A stretch of 64,000 nt of DNA from Bifidobacterium castoris (GTDB lineage: Bacteria; Actinomycetota; Actinomycetes; Actinomycetales; Bifidobacteriaceae). Below the pieces are notes generated by a model that saw nothing but the letters and a program-made list of their open reading frames with translations, ran no database searches and was not told where the DNA came from. Location: NCBI RefSeq assembly GCF_003952025.1, contig NZ_QXGI01000007.1, positions 1 to 64,000 of the forward strand, in the 5' to 3' direction. The translations under genes were made by a program, and so were the position numbers. This document shows, piece after piece, positions 1 to 7,468 of this stretch. The first letter of the stretch is position 1. Every line of letters starts with the position of its first letter.

Positions 1-114
1 AACGGCCGCCTCGAGACCCTGCGCGGCATCGCCATGGGATTCGACAACTTCGAACACTACCGCCAACGAAGCCTCATCCACTCCGGAAGAATCAAAGACA
101 TCCTTACACACTAA
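1..114 (+). CDS. ISL3-family-like transposase, C-terminal end (cut by window edge)
   Basis: The open frame from base 1 ends at TAA 112-114 and gives 37 residues beginning NGRLETLRGIAMGFDNFEHY. A motif of the type NGRLE-LRG-A-GF-N at the extreme C-terminus is typical of ISL3-family DDE transposases of Actinobacteria. The protein would catalyse insertion-sequence movement. Only the tail is visible, so it cannot be said whether the element is intact. The frame is too short for usual ORF calling. Assignment rests on recall of the family's C-terminal motif. Confidence 0.6.
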   Translation, partial: NGRLETLRGIAMGFDNFEHYRQRSLIHSGRIKDILTH

Positions 115-679
115 AAAGGGAAGAGCCATATAAGCATCCCCCCCCTGCGAAGATGCATGACGATGATTCACATGACATCCCCCCTACGGCATAGTCATCA
201 TTATCGCGTCTGTTCCACCGGCAACGGAACCACGGAATGGAGCAGCCAGCTTGCAGGCCGTCCCACGCAGGGCTCCGAAGGCGGCAATCGGACGCGCGCC
301 CTGATGTCGGCGACGACGTTCTGCCGGAAGAACGTCAGACCACTGTTAGCCACGTTAATCGCCCCGACCGTGCTGCCGCCGATGTTCGACGGCAGCCTCG
401 CAATGCTCCGCATGAGCTTGCGGCCGCCGGGCATGAGCATCAGCGGCGCGAGGGGAGAAGCCGCCTACAAGGTCGGCCGCAAGCGCACGGCGACGCTGCA
501 CGGCGAGGGGAATCGCATGGGCGGTTCGGAGAAGACCTCCTTCCCGCGATCGGCCATCGGGGAAGATACGAAAGAAGGGCGCCGGCTTCATCGTCGGCGC
601 CCTTCGGGGATTGGGGATTCCATGGGTGCTCCGTGTATGCGCTTGCGTGGTGTATGCGTCATGCGATGTGTTCGGGCCG
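115..679. other. unassigned stretch downstream of the transposase tail
   Basis: No gene is supported here. The terminal inverted repeat of the insertion element should lie just after base 114 but cannot be defined without its other end. On the minus strand a stop-interrupted frame between about 201 and 520 reads like protein (for example a block around GGSTVGAINVANSGLTFF) but has an internal TAG near 466 and no convincing start, so it may be a decayed gene. A terminator-like hairpin at 575-604 belongs to the small gene at 680-805. Confidence 0.35.
575..604 (-). terminator. hairpin terminator of the 41-codon ORF
   Basis: Perfect 10-bp arms (AAGGGCGCCG and its complement) surround a 10-nt loop. 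Read on the minus strand the stem is followed by CTTTCG, a short T-rich run. It lies about 75 nt beyond the stop codon of the small ORF at 680-805. Confidence 0.55.
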
Positions 680-805
680 TCACTTCGCCTGGCGCTCCGC
701 GATCTCGCTCATCACGGAGACAGTGGCCGCCGAGTTCATCGACGTCGTCGGGACGCCGGCTGTCGTGTGGTCGAAACCGAAGATCATGTTGAGGAAGCTC
801 ATCAT
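680..805 (-). CDS. small orphan protein, 41 aa
   Basis: Not recognised. The ORF starts with two consecutive ATG codons (805-800), has GAAAGGA 5-8 nt upstream as a good ribosome-binding site, and ends in TGA at 680-682. The peptide begins MMSFLNMIFGFDHTTAGVPT and continues with a Ser/Thr/Ala-rich middle and a charged end (EIAERQAK). It has no Cys, no signal-peptide pattern and no long hydrophobic helix, although the first ten residues are amphipathic. A matched hairpin terminator follows, so it looks like an independent transcription unit. It could be a secreted or signalling peptide, a toxin-like small protein or a genuine unknown. The RBS-ORF-terminator arrangement is what supports it. Confidence 0.5.
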   Translation of the reverse strand: MMSFLNMIFGFDHTTAGVPTTSMNSAATVSVMSEIAERQAK

Positions 806-1010
806 CCTGTCCTTTCATTCGTGGCGCCTGCGGCGCCGTCCTTGTTGCTTGATGATTACAAAAATACGGTCTGCGCGCGGGGCTTCCCATCGGGCTGCGG
901 GATGAATCCTCGGGACGTTGAGGCGCCCCCCTCAGCCTCGAGGATGAGGGCCAAGGATGATGCGCGGAGATGAGGGGCTCGTAGGGACGGCGATTGCCGC
1001 ATGCCTGCTT

Positions 1011-1131
1011 GCATTTCGGCTGAAGCGGAGCATTTTCTGCGGTAGGCTCGGATAGCGGCGCCGCGGGATCGCCGATGTGGGGCCTTGTACTCGCCGGGAG
1101 CGAAGAAAATGCTCCGCTTCAGCCGAGATGC
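1011..1131. repeat. imperfect 31-nt inverted repeat, arms 60 nt apart
   Basis: The left arm (1011-1041) contains CTGAAGCGGAGCATTTTCT. The right arm (about 1101-1131) contains its reverse complement. Aligned over 31 nt the arms differ at two positions. The roughly 60-nt space between them holds no gene. The arms are too long and too exact for a simple terminator, and the right arm lies 88 nt before the acetyltransferase start. Possible explanations are a short non-autonomous mobile element or a dispersed palindromic repeat. Confidence 0.6.
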
Positions 1132-1218
1132 GTTCGGGGAAACCCGTTCGCGGGCTCGTCGGCTCATCCGGGGCGCCTCGCAGGGCGTTCGCCATGGCGA
1201 AGCGCTATGTTTGGGGCC

Positions 1219-1809
1219 ATGACGGACATGATGGACCCGATGAATACGACGAACACCTTGACGACGGAACGGCTCGCACTCAGGCCGTGGCAGGAATCGG
1301 ACGCGGCGGCGCTGTATGAATACGCGAAGAACCCGAACATCGGGCCGATCGCCGGATGGCCGCCCCACCGAAACGTCGAGGAAAGCCTCGACGTGATCCG
1401 CAACGTGCTCAACGGGCCGGAGGACTATGCCATCACGCTCGTCGAAGATCCGGACACGGCGATCGGCGCAATCGCGCTCAAGCTCGCCGGTGGCTCCGAT
1501 CTCTTCCCGGCGGACGACACGACGCAGGCGGAAATGGGATTCTGGATCGGCGAACCGTTCTGGGGCAACGGCTACATTCCCGAAGCGGCCCGTGAGCTGC
1601 TGCGACACGGCTTCGAGGATCTGGACCTGACGGCGATCTGGTGTGCGTACTACGACGGCAACGTGAAATCGGCACGCGCCCAGCAGAAGATCGGTTTCGA
1701 ACCCGTAAGCGTCATACCGGACGTGCCGGTGCCGTTGCTGCATGAAACGCGCACCAGCCATGCCAATCGGATGACGCGCTCCCGCTGGCAGGAGCTCCAG
1801 ACCCGTTGA
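1219..1809 (+). CDS. GNAT-family N-acetyltransferase (RimJ/RimL-like)
   Basis: A 196-residue protein of the Acetyltransf_3 type. These enzymes transfer an acetyl group from acetyl-CoA to an amine, often on a protein N-terminus or a small molecule; the substrate here is unknown. Visible family features are the N-terminal TERLALRPW strand, the conserved EMGFWIGEPFWGNGYIPEAA acetyl-CoA-binding segment (around residue 100) and the C-terminal N-KSARAQQKIGFEP block. The start ATG 1219 is chosen because the open frame continues upstream through a repeat arm; ATG 1228 or 1240 are also possible because no strong ribosome-binding site is seen. It stands alone between repeats. Confidence 0.8.
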   Translation: MTDMMDPMNTTNTLTTERLALRPWQESDAAALYEYAKNPNIGPIAGWPPHRNVEESLDVIRNVLNGPEDYAITLVEDPDTAIGAIALKLAGGSDLFPADDTTQAEMGFWIGEPFWGNGYIPEAARELLRHGFEDLDLTAIWCAYYDGNVKSARAQQKIGFEPVSVIPDVPVPLLHETRTSHANRMTRSRWQELQTR

Positions 1810-1827
1810 CGAGATGCGGCGAGACCA

Positions 1828-1853
1828 AGCATCGGCAAGGTTTTGCCGATGCT
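1828..1853 (+). terminator. hairpin after the acetyltransferase
   Basis: Perfect 11-bp arms (AGCATCGGCAA and complement) around a 4-nt loop, 19 nt after the acetyltransferase stop. There is no clear T-tract, so its terminator activity is uncertain. Confidence 0.45.
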
Positions 1854-1929
1854 GCCATGCAAATTGCATAAGGCCTACCCTCCAAATCGCATAACCGCTA
1901 CCTTCCGGACCGCATATGAGCATCGTCCG

Positions 1930-2450
1930 GCGTCCCAGACCGCGCACACATACGCCATCCAGGACGCGTACAGGCGTTGCCGCGTCGCGACTTGCGCACA
2001 CATGCGCAATCCAGGACGCACTCAGACACCCCACCGCGTCCCAGACCGCGCACACATACGTCCCCTGCGACGCGCAGCCACCCTGCAGCGTCATGCCTAG
2101 TGCACGCATACGCGATCCGCGACGCATGCTGCCCCTACAGCGTCCCAGACCGCGCACACATACGCACCCCGCGACGCGCAGCCACCCTGCAGCGTCATGC
2201 ATAGCGCACAGATACGCGGTCTGGGACGTCATTACCCCGCCAGCGTCCCAGACCGCGCACAGCTACGCTGCCCGGATCGCATACCAATCCCGCAACGTCC
2301 TGTACGGCGCACACACACGCTACCCGAGTCACTCACCGAACCCGCAGCATCCCATCCCACGCACGCATACGCGCACTGAGACGCAAACCAGCCCCGCAGC
2401 GCTCCACGCCGCGCACGCATACGCGCACTAAGATGCATGCCAGCACGCGG
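1930..2450. repeat. 52-bp tandem repeat, ten units (locus 1)
   Basis: Ten direct repeats start at 1930, 1982, 2036, 2088, 2140, 2192, 2243, 2295, 2347 and 2399; spacing is 52 bp in nearly every case (51 and 54 once each). The conserved first half begins GCGTCCCAGACCGCGCACAC and continues to ATACGC; the second half is less conserved. Units 3 and 5 are almost identical and so are units 4 and 6, so a 104-bp dimer was duplicated. Because 52 is not a multiple of 3, each unit is read in a different frame and the long overlapping open frames here are not coding. The same family recurs at 52369-52622. Confidence 0.85.
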
Positions 2451-2514
2451 CGCGCACCAACCCACCGCGCGCCGAACCACACGCGCGCATCTGGGCCAAA
2501 CACCGCCCGGCGGT

Positions 2515-2520
2515 TACACT
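2515..2520 (+). promoter_or_regulatory. -10-like hexamer immediately before recQ
   Basis: TACACT ends 8 nt before the recQ ATG and no Shine-Dalgarno sequence lies between them. This fits transcription starting at or next to the start codon (leaderless mRNA). No good -35 hexamer is visible. Confidence 0.4.
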
Positions 2521-2528
2521 GGTGCGTT

Positions 2529-4469
2529 ATGACGATTTCGCAGGAGAAGCTCGACGCACAGGCGCTCGAGACATTGCGCCAATACTTCGGTTATGAGGAT
2601 TTCCGCCCCGGCCAGGGCGCGCTCATCCACGCCATCCTCGAGGGCCGCGACGTGCTCGGCGTCATGCCGACCGGCTCCGGCAAGTCGCTGTGCTACCAGA
2701 TCCCGTCGCTGTTGCTGCACGGTCTGACGATCGTCATCTCCCCGCTGATCTCATTGATGAAGGACCAGGTGGACGGCGCGAACGAGATCGGCATCCCGGC
2801 GGCCTTCATCAACGGCTCGCAGTCGATCGACGAGCAGGAGGACGTGTTCGCCGCCGCGAACTCCGGCCGCGTCCGCCTGCTGTACGTGGCGCCGGAACGA
2901 CTGGAGACGCAGCGCTTCGTGAACTTCGCGACCCATGCGGACATCGCGCTCGTCGCCGTCGACGAGGCGCACTGCGTGTCCCAATGGGGTCAGGACTTCC
3001 GTTCGTCGTATCTCGGCATCGGCGACTTCATCGACGCGCTGCCCGACCGCCCGACGCTCGCCGCATTCACGGCGACGGCCACCGAACGCGTGCGCCGCGA
3101 CATCATCCAGATGCTCCGCCTGCGCGACCCTGAGGTCGTCGTCACCGGCTTCGACCGCACGAACCTGTACTTCGACGTCCTCAAGCTCGGCACGCGGGAC
3201 AAGGCGAACTGGATCGCGCGCTACGTGGCCGGGCACGCCGACGAATCCGGCATCATCTACTGCGCGACGAGGAAGCAGACCGAGGAGCTCGCCGATACGA
3301 TCAACGCGCTCGTCCCGCAGCTGCGCGCCGCATCCGGCGCCGGCACGACGCCGCCCTCCTCCCCGATCGCCGTCGCCTACCACGCAGGTCTTCCGCCGGC
3401 GCAGCGCGAGCGCGCGCAACGCGACTTCGTGACCGACGCGGTGCCGCTCGTCGTCGCGACGAATGCGTTCGGCATGGGCATCGACAAGTCGAACGTGCGC
3501 TACGTCATCCACCACAACATGCCGGAGAGCATCGAGGCCTACTACCAGGAGGCGGGGCGCGCCGGACGCGACGGCGAACCGAGCCGCTGCACGTTGCTGT
3601 GGAACGAGTCGGACATCGTCACGCGCCGCAGGCTGCTCGACAACGGCGGCGCCAACGAACGCCTCACCGAGGACGAGCAGGAGCAGGTGCGCCGGTGGAA
3701 ACGGCACCTGCTCGACGCGATGGTCGGCTACTGCCGCACGACCGCATGCCTGCACCGCTATATGACGCGCTACTTCGGCGAGGACGGCGACGCGTCCTCC
3801 GGCGCGCATTGCGTCGGCGGCTGCGTGAACTGCGACAGCACGTTCTCGACGACCGACGTCTCGCGCATCGCGCGCACGATCAGCCGATGCGTGCACGATC
3901 TGGGGCAGACGTACGGCAGCGGCAAGATCGTCGCCGTGCTGCGAGGCTCGCAGGCGAAGGACGTGCTCGAGCGCGGACTCGACCATGCGCCGACCTTCGG
4001 CGCGCTCGCCGACGTGCCGCAGTCGACGGTGCGCGACGTGCTCAACCAGATGGTCTCGGACGGATTCCTGACGATCACCGAGGGACGGCTGCCGATCGTC
4101 ATGTTCGGCGCACGCGCGGCCGAGACGATCGACCCGGCGTTCCACTACGAGATGAAGAGCATCACGCGTCCGAAGCCGGCCTCCTCCCCATGCCCGTCGA
4201 TCCCGGCCGTGGAACCGACGACCTTCGGCGGCGGCCACGGCGGCACCGACGAGGCGCTGTTCGAGCGTCTGCGTGGACTGCGCCGCGACATCGCGCGCGA
4301 GATCGGCAAGCCTCCGTACATCGTGTTCTCGGACCGCTCCCTGCGCGACATGGCGGCGCGCCGCCCGCACACCGACGACGAGTTCCTCGAGGTCAGCGGC
4401 GTCGGCGCGTCGAAGCTTGGCAAATACGGCGAGCGCTTCATGCAGGCGATCGCCGACTTCGAGGACTGA
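2529..4469 (+). CDS. recQ: ATP-dependent DNA helicase RecQ
   Basis: A 646-residue superfamily 2 helicase that unwinds DNA 3'-5' in recombination and replication-fork repair. Motif I PTGSGKS lies near residue 50, the DEAH box with the RecQ-specific aromatic loop (VDEAHCVSQWGQDFR) near 145, and motif VI (QEAGRAGRDGEPS) near 345. A zinc-binding region with C-x-CVNCD follows, then the RQC winged helix, and an HRDC domain occupies the last 80 residues (from DEALFERL). Length and domain order match full-length RecQ. The start is ATG 2529 because residues before it match nothing and a -10-like hexamer lies just upstream. It is followed convergently by metB. Confidence 0.95.
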   Translation: MTISQEKLDAQALETLRQYFGYEDFRPGQGALIHAILEGRDVLGVMPTGSGKSLCYQIPSLLLHGLTIVISPLISLMKDQVDGANEIGIPAAFINGSQSIDEQEDVFAAANSGRVRLLYVAPERLETQRFVNFATHADIALVAVDEAHCVSQWGQDFRSSYLGIGDFIDALPDRPTLAAFTATATERVRRDIIQMLRLRDPEVVVTGFDRTNLYFDVLKLGTRDKANWIARYVAGHADESGIIYCATRKQTEELADTINALVPQLRAASGAGTTPPSSPIAVAYHAGLPPAQRERAQRDFVTDAVPLVVATNAFGMGIDKSNVRYVIHHNMPESIEAYYQEAGRAGRDGEPSRCTLLWNESDIVTRRRLLDNGGANERLTEDEQEQVRRWKRHLLDAMVGYCRTTACLHRYMTRYFGEDGDASSGAHCVGGCVNCDSTFSTTDVSRIARTISRCVHDLGQTYGSGKIVAVLRGSQAKDVLERGLDHAPTFGALADVPQSTVRDVLNQMVSDGFLTITEGRLPIVMFGARAAETIDPAFHYEMKSITRPKPASSPCPSIPAVEPTTFGGGHGGTDEALFERLRGLRRDIAREIGKPPYIVFSDRSLRDMAARRPHTDDEFLEVSGVGASKLGKYGERFMQAIADFED

Positions 4470-4593
4470 GCGCCGGACCGGGCGGCCCGTATGGGTTTCC
4501 GGGCCGGGGCGGCGCGTCAGGTGCACGCCGGCGAGTGCCGGGCCTCATAAGGCCCCATCAACGCCGCCCCGTCCGTGAAACCTCCCGTGGAGC

Positions 4594-5778
4594 CTAGTCA
4601 CCGAGCGCGGCGAAGGCGCCTTCGAGGTCGCCGATGAGGTCGTCGACGTCCTCGATGCCGACGGACAGGCGCACAAGGTTCGCGGGCACTTCGAGCGCGG
4701 TGCCCGCGACGGACATGTGCGTCATCGCGGCCGGCACCTCGATGAGCGATTCGACGCCGCCAAGCGATTCGGCGAGCGTGAACAGCCGCGTCGATGCGGC
4801 GAAGCGCTCCGCCGCCTCCTTGCCGCCCGCGACCTCGACCGAGATCATGCCGCCGAAGCCGCCGTGCATCTGCCGCTCGGCGATCTCATGGCCCGGATGC
4901 GATTCGAGCCCCGGATACCAGACACGTTCCACACCGGTGTGCCCTTCGAGCCAGTGCGCGATCGTCATCGCGTTCTCGCTGTGCTTGCGCACGCGCAGGT
5001 CGAGCGTCTTGAGCCCGCGGATGTCGAGCCACGAATCGAAGGGCGACGGCACGGCGCCGGCCGCGTTCTGCAGGAACGCGACCCGCTGCGCGAGCTCGTC
5101 GTCGTTCGTGGCGACGGCGCCGCCGACGACGTCCGAATGGCCGCCGATGTACTTCGTCGTCGAATAGACGACGGCGTCGGCGCCGTCGGCGAGCGGATGC
5201 TGCAGGACCGGCGACGCGAAGGTGTTGTCGACGACGACGCGCGTGCCGTGCTCGTGCGCGAGCGCCGCCGTCAATGCGATGTCGGTGATGCCCAGCAGCG
5301 GGTTCGACGGCGTCTCCACCCAGATGTAGCGGTACGGCTTGCGCGCGAGCGCCGTGTTGACGGCGGCCGGGTCGGTGATGTCGACGACGTCGAGTTCGAC
5401 GCCCCACGGCACGAAGACTTTCGCGAGCAGGCGGTAGGTGCCGCCGTAGACGTCGTTGCCGATGAGGATCGCGTCGCCCGGTCTGAGCGTCGAACGCAGC
5501 AGCACGTCGATCGCGGCGAGTCCGGAGGAGAACGCGATCGCGTGCTTCGCGCCTTCGACGGCGGCGAGCTGCTCGGTGAAGGAGTCGCGCGTCGGGTTGA
5601 CCGAGCGGCTGTAGTCGTAGCCGTGGCGCAGGCCGCCGACGCCGTCCTGCTTGAACGTGGATGTCATGTAGATCGGTGTGGAGACGGCGCCGGTGGTCGG
5701 ATCCGGTTCCTGCCCGGCGTGGATGCCGCGCGTCGCGATGCCGTAGGTCGTGGTTTCGTTGACGTCGAAGTCGCTCAT
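4594..5778 (-). CDS. metB: cystathionine gamma-synthase / gamma-lyase family PLP enzyme
   Basis: A 394-residue Cys/Met-metabolism PLP enzyme. The cofactor lysine is K209 in YSTTKYIGGHSD, and the SSGLAAI and ETPSNP blocks of the family are present. It either joins an activated homoserine to cysteine to make cystathionine, or cleaves cystathionine to cysteine. Sequence alone does not separate the two activities. Pairing with a cystathionine beta-synthase-like gene upstream favours methionine-to-cysteine conversion, though annotation as metB is usual. AAAGGAG lies 11 nt before the ATG, inside a small ORF whose stop codon overlaps this start (ATGA), so translation is probably coupled. Confidence 0.9.
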   Translation of the reverse strand: MSDFDVNETTTYGIATRGIHAGQEPDPTTGAVSTPIYMTSTFKQDGVGGLRHGYDYSRSVNPTRDSFTEQLAAVEGAKHAIAFSSGLAAIDVLLRSTLRPGDAILIGNDVYGGTYRLLAKVFVPWGVELDVVDITDPAAVNTALARKPYRYIWVETPSNPLLGITDIALTAALAHEHGTRVVVDNTFASPVLQHPLADGADAVVYSTTKYIGGHSDVVGGAVATNDDELAQRVAFLQNAAGAVPSPFDSWLDIRGLKTLDLRVRKHSENAMTIAHWLEGHTGVERVWYPGLESHPGHEIAERQMHGGFGGMISVEVAGGKEAAERFAASTRLFTLAESLGGVESLIEVPAAMTHMSVAGTALEVPANLVRLSVGIEDVDDLIGDLEGAFAALGD

Positions 5779-5861
5779 GGTTGCTGTCGCTCCTTTGGTG
5801 TTCTGCGATTGGTGGGTTCGTGGTGATGCATGTCCGCGTGGTCGTCCATGCGCGCCCTCAT
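5775..5861 (-). CDS. 28-codon His-rich ORF coupled to metB
   Basis: Not recognised. The ORF begins at an ATG that overlaps the stop of the preceding 43-codon ORF (ATGA), and its own TGA overlaps the metB ATG in the same way. The peptide is hydrophilic and begins MRARMDDHADMHHHEPTNRR. The metB Shine-Dalgarno sequence lies within its last codons (Lys-Glu-Arg). The double overlap suggests a translated coupling leader for metB; a functional His-rich peptide is less certain. It has no ribosome-binding site of its own beyond re-initiation. Confidence 0.35.
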   Translation of the reverse strand: MRARMDDHADMHHHEPTNRRTPKERQQP

Positions 5862-5989
5862 GTACGGCGAGGCCGCGCGATGTAGCTTGTGACGCTGCCG
5901 TGGCCGTGGGCGCGCAGCGGCGCGTGGTGGATGATGAAGGTCGTGCCGCCGGCCGTCCGGGTCGTCGTGCGTGTCGTGTCGTGCTTCAT
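5858..5989 (-). CDS. 43-aa His/Thr-rich small protein between cbs and metB
   Basis: Not recognised. A strong Shine-Dalgarno sequence (AAGGGGAGG) lies 7 nt before ATG 5989, and the gene sits 33 nt after the upstream synthase, in the same operon. The peptide opens MKHDTTRTTTRTAGGTTFII and then has HHAPLRAHGHGS. Eleven Thr and five His in 43 residues are unusual for GC-rich spacer DNA read at random, but composition alone does not prove function. There is no Cys, which argues against a Cys-codon attenuator leader. It may be a metal-binding small protein or a regulatory leader of metB. Confidence 0.5.
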   Translation of the reverse strand: MKHDTTRTTTRTAGGTTFIIHHAPLRAHGHGSVTSYIARPRRT

Positions 5990-6022
5990 ACGTCGTCCTC
6001 CCCTTGTCGTTCCGTCCTGCGT

Positions 6023-7039
6023 TCAGGCTTGCAGCAGCGCCTCGTCGACGATCGACGGGCGCGCCGTCGCGGCGACGACGTCCGCGTAGCCGTGGTCGAT
6101 CATCCATGCGTCGTCGAAGATCTTCTCGAGGTAGCCGCGGCCGGAGTCGGGAAGCAGCACGACGACGGTCTGCGTCTCGTCGAGGTCGTGCGCCTTCGCG
6201 TATTTGACGGCGGCCGCGACGGCCATGCCGCTCGACCCGCCGACGAGCAGCCCCTCCTCGGAGGCGAGGCGCCGCGTCATCAGGAACGCCTCGGCGTCGG
6301 TGATGCGCACGATCTCGTCGGCGATGCGCTGGTCGTAGGCGCCGGGCATGAAGTCCTCCCCGACGCCTTCGATGTCGTAGCCGTGGATGTCGTCCGGATT
6401 CGAGTAGATCGAGCCTTCCGGATCGGCGCCGATGACGGTGACGGCGCCGTCGGAGGCGTCCTTGAGGTAGTTGCCGGTGCCGGAGATCGTGCCGCCGGTG
6501 CCGATGCCGGCCACGAAATGCGTGACCTGATGGTCGGTCTGCTCCCAGATCTCCGGGCCGGTCGTCTCGTAATGGCTGCGCGGGCCCGCCGGGTTGAAGT
6601 ACTGGTTCGGCTTGAACGCGCCCGGGATCTGCTGCGCGAGGCGGTCGGAGACGCGGTAGTAGGAGCGCGGGTCGTCGGGGGCGACGTCGGTCGGCGTCAC
6701 AACGACCTCGGCGCCGTAGGCGCGCAGCACGGCGCGCTTCGTCTCGCTGACCTTGTCCGGCAGCACGAAGATCGCGCGGTAGCCACGCTGCTGGGCGACG
6801 AGCGCGAGCCCGACGCCGGTGTTGCCGGAGGTGGGCTCGACGATGACGCCGCCGGGTTTGAGTCCGCCGTCGCGCTCGGCGGCGTCGATGATGCGTTCGG
6901 CGATGCGGTCCTTCGACGAGCCGCCCGGGTTGAAGTATTCGACCTTGACGGCGATCGTGGCGCGCACGCCGTCGGTGACGTGGTGAAGCTTGACGATCGG
7001 GGTGTCTCCGATGTTCTCGGCGATGGTTTCCTGCAGCAT
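6023..7039 (-). CDS. cystathionine beta-synthase-type / cysteine synthase PLP enzyme
   Basis: A 338-residue fold-type II PLP enzyme. The cofactor lysine is in NPGGSSKDRIAER (near residue 42), the substrate loop is PTSGNTGVGLAL, and the phosphate-binding loop is GIGTGGTISGTG. Blocks such as EGVGEDFMP resemble actinobacterial cystathionine beta-synthase more than plain CysK. Two C-terminal CBS regulatory domains of the mycobacterial enzyme are absent. It condenses serine or O-acetylserine with homocysteine or sulfide. ATG 7039 is chosen for AAGGAA 7 nt upstream; a longer frame exists but matches nothing. It heads the operon leading to metB. Confidence 0.85.
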   Translation of the reverse strand: MLQETIAENIGDTPIVKLHHVTDGVRATIAVKVEYFNPGGSSKDRIAERIIDAAERDGGLKPGGVIVEPTSGNTGVGLALVAQQRGYRAIFVLPDKVSETKRAVLRAYGAEVVVTPTDVAPDDPRSYYRVSDRLAQQIPGAFKPNQYFNPAGPRSHYETTGPEIWEQTDHQVTHFVAGIGTGGTISGTGNYLKDASDGAVTVIGADPEGSIYSNPDDIHGYDIEGVGEDFMPGAYDQRIADEIVRITDAEAFLMTRRLASEEGLLVGGSSGMAVAAAVKYAKAHDLDETQTVVVLLPDSGRGYLEKIFDDAWMIDHGYADVVAATARPSIVDEALLQA

Positions 7040-7468
7040 GATGGTTCCTTCGGCGTTCGATTTCTGGTTTGTGGTCTGTTTGCGCTCTCCGTCGGAATGA
7101 ATTTCCCTATTCGTCCGGCGGTGTTCATGACGCCACAAGCTCGCATTGGAATCGTATTACGCACAGTTTTTCGTTAAGAGATCCCACAGACCCAGCGAAT
7201 CCCCCGACGCCGAAACCATGTCGACGAAGGCCGAGAAGTTTTGGAATCATTGGGGTTCGCAGATGAATCATCAGATATTGGCACCGAATCGCGCCGATGA
7301 ATGATCCTGCTGTCTCAAGTTATGCGTCGATATCCGCGCGCCAGAGGCGTCGGTCAGCGACAACAACAACATGAGCGATTGATCATGGTTGCAAGAATAT
7401 AGCGTCGCGCCGACAATCAAAAAATACGCTGTCCGTATACTGAACACCACCGCCCATGGGGCGGCCGC
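7040..7468. other. intergenic region upstream of the cbs-metB operon
   Basis: About 430 bp without a supported gene. It is AT-richer than its flanks, as expected for promoter DNA of the minus-strand cbs operon. A CCGCCC/GGGCGG mini-hairpin (7450-7464) lies just beyond the end of the peptide-ABC operon and may help end that transcript. No SAM or other riboswitch consensus was recognised. Confidence 0.4.

Noticed and set aside
856-2440. Very long overlapping open frames on both strands, including a 458-codon minus-strand frame
   Set aside because: They run through the 52-bp repeats. The unit length is not divisible by 3 and the repeats stay stop-free in several frames because of their base composition, so they are not genes.
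1930-2450. CRISPR array
   Set aside because: The conserved and variable halves recur with a 52-bp period, but the variable halves are related to each other (units 3/5, 4/6), no cas genes are present, and repeats are not uniform.
4594-5826. Long plus-strand frames opposite metB
   Set aside because: High-GC shadow frames: Arg-rich translations without family features, opposite a strongly conserved PLP enzyme.
5858-7039. SAM or cysteine-responsive riboswitch/leader in the cbs-metB operon
   Set aside because: No known riboswitch consensus was recognised upstream of cbs, and the small ORFs contain no Cys codons.
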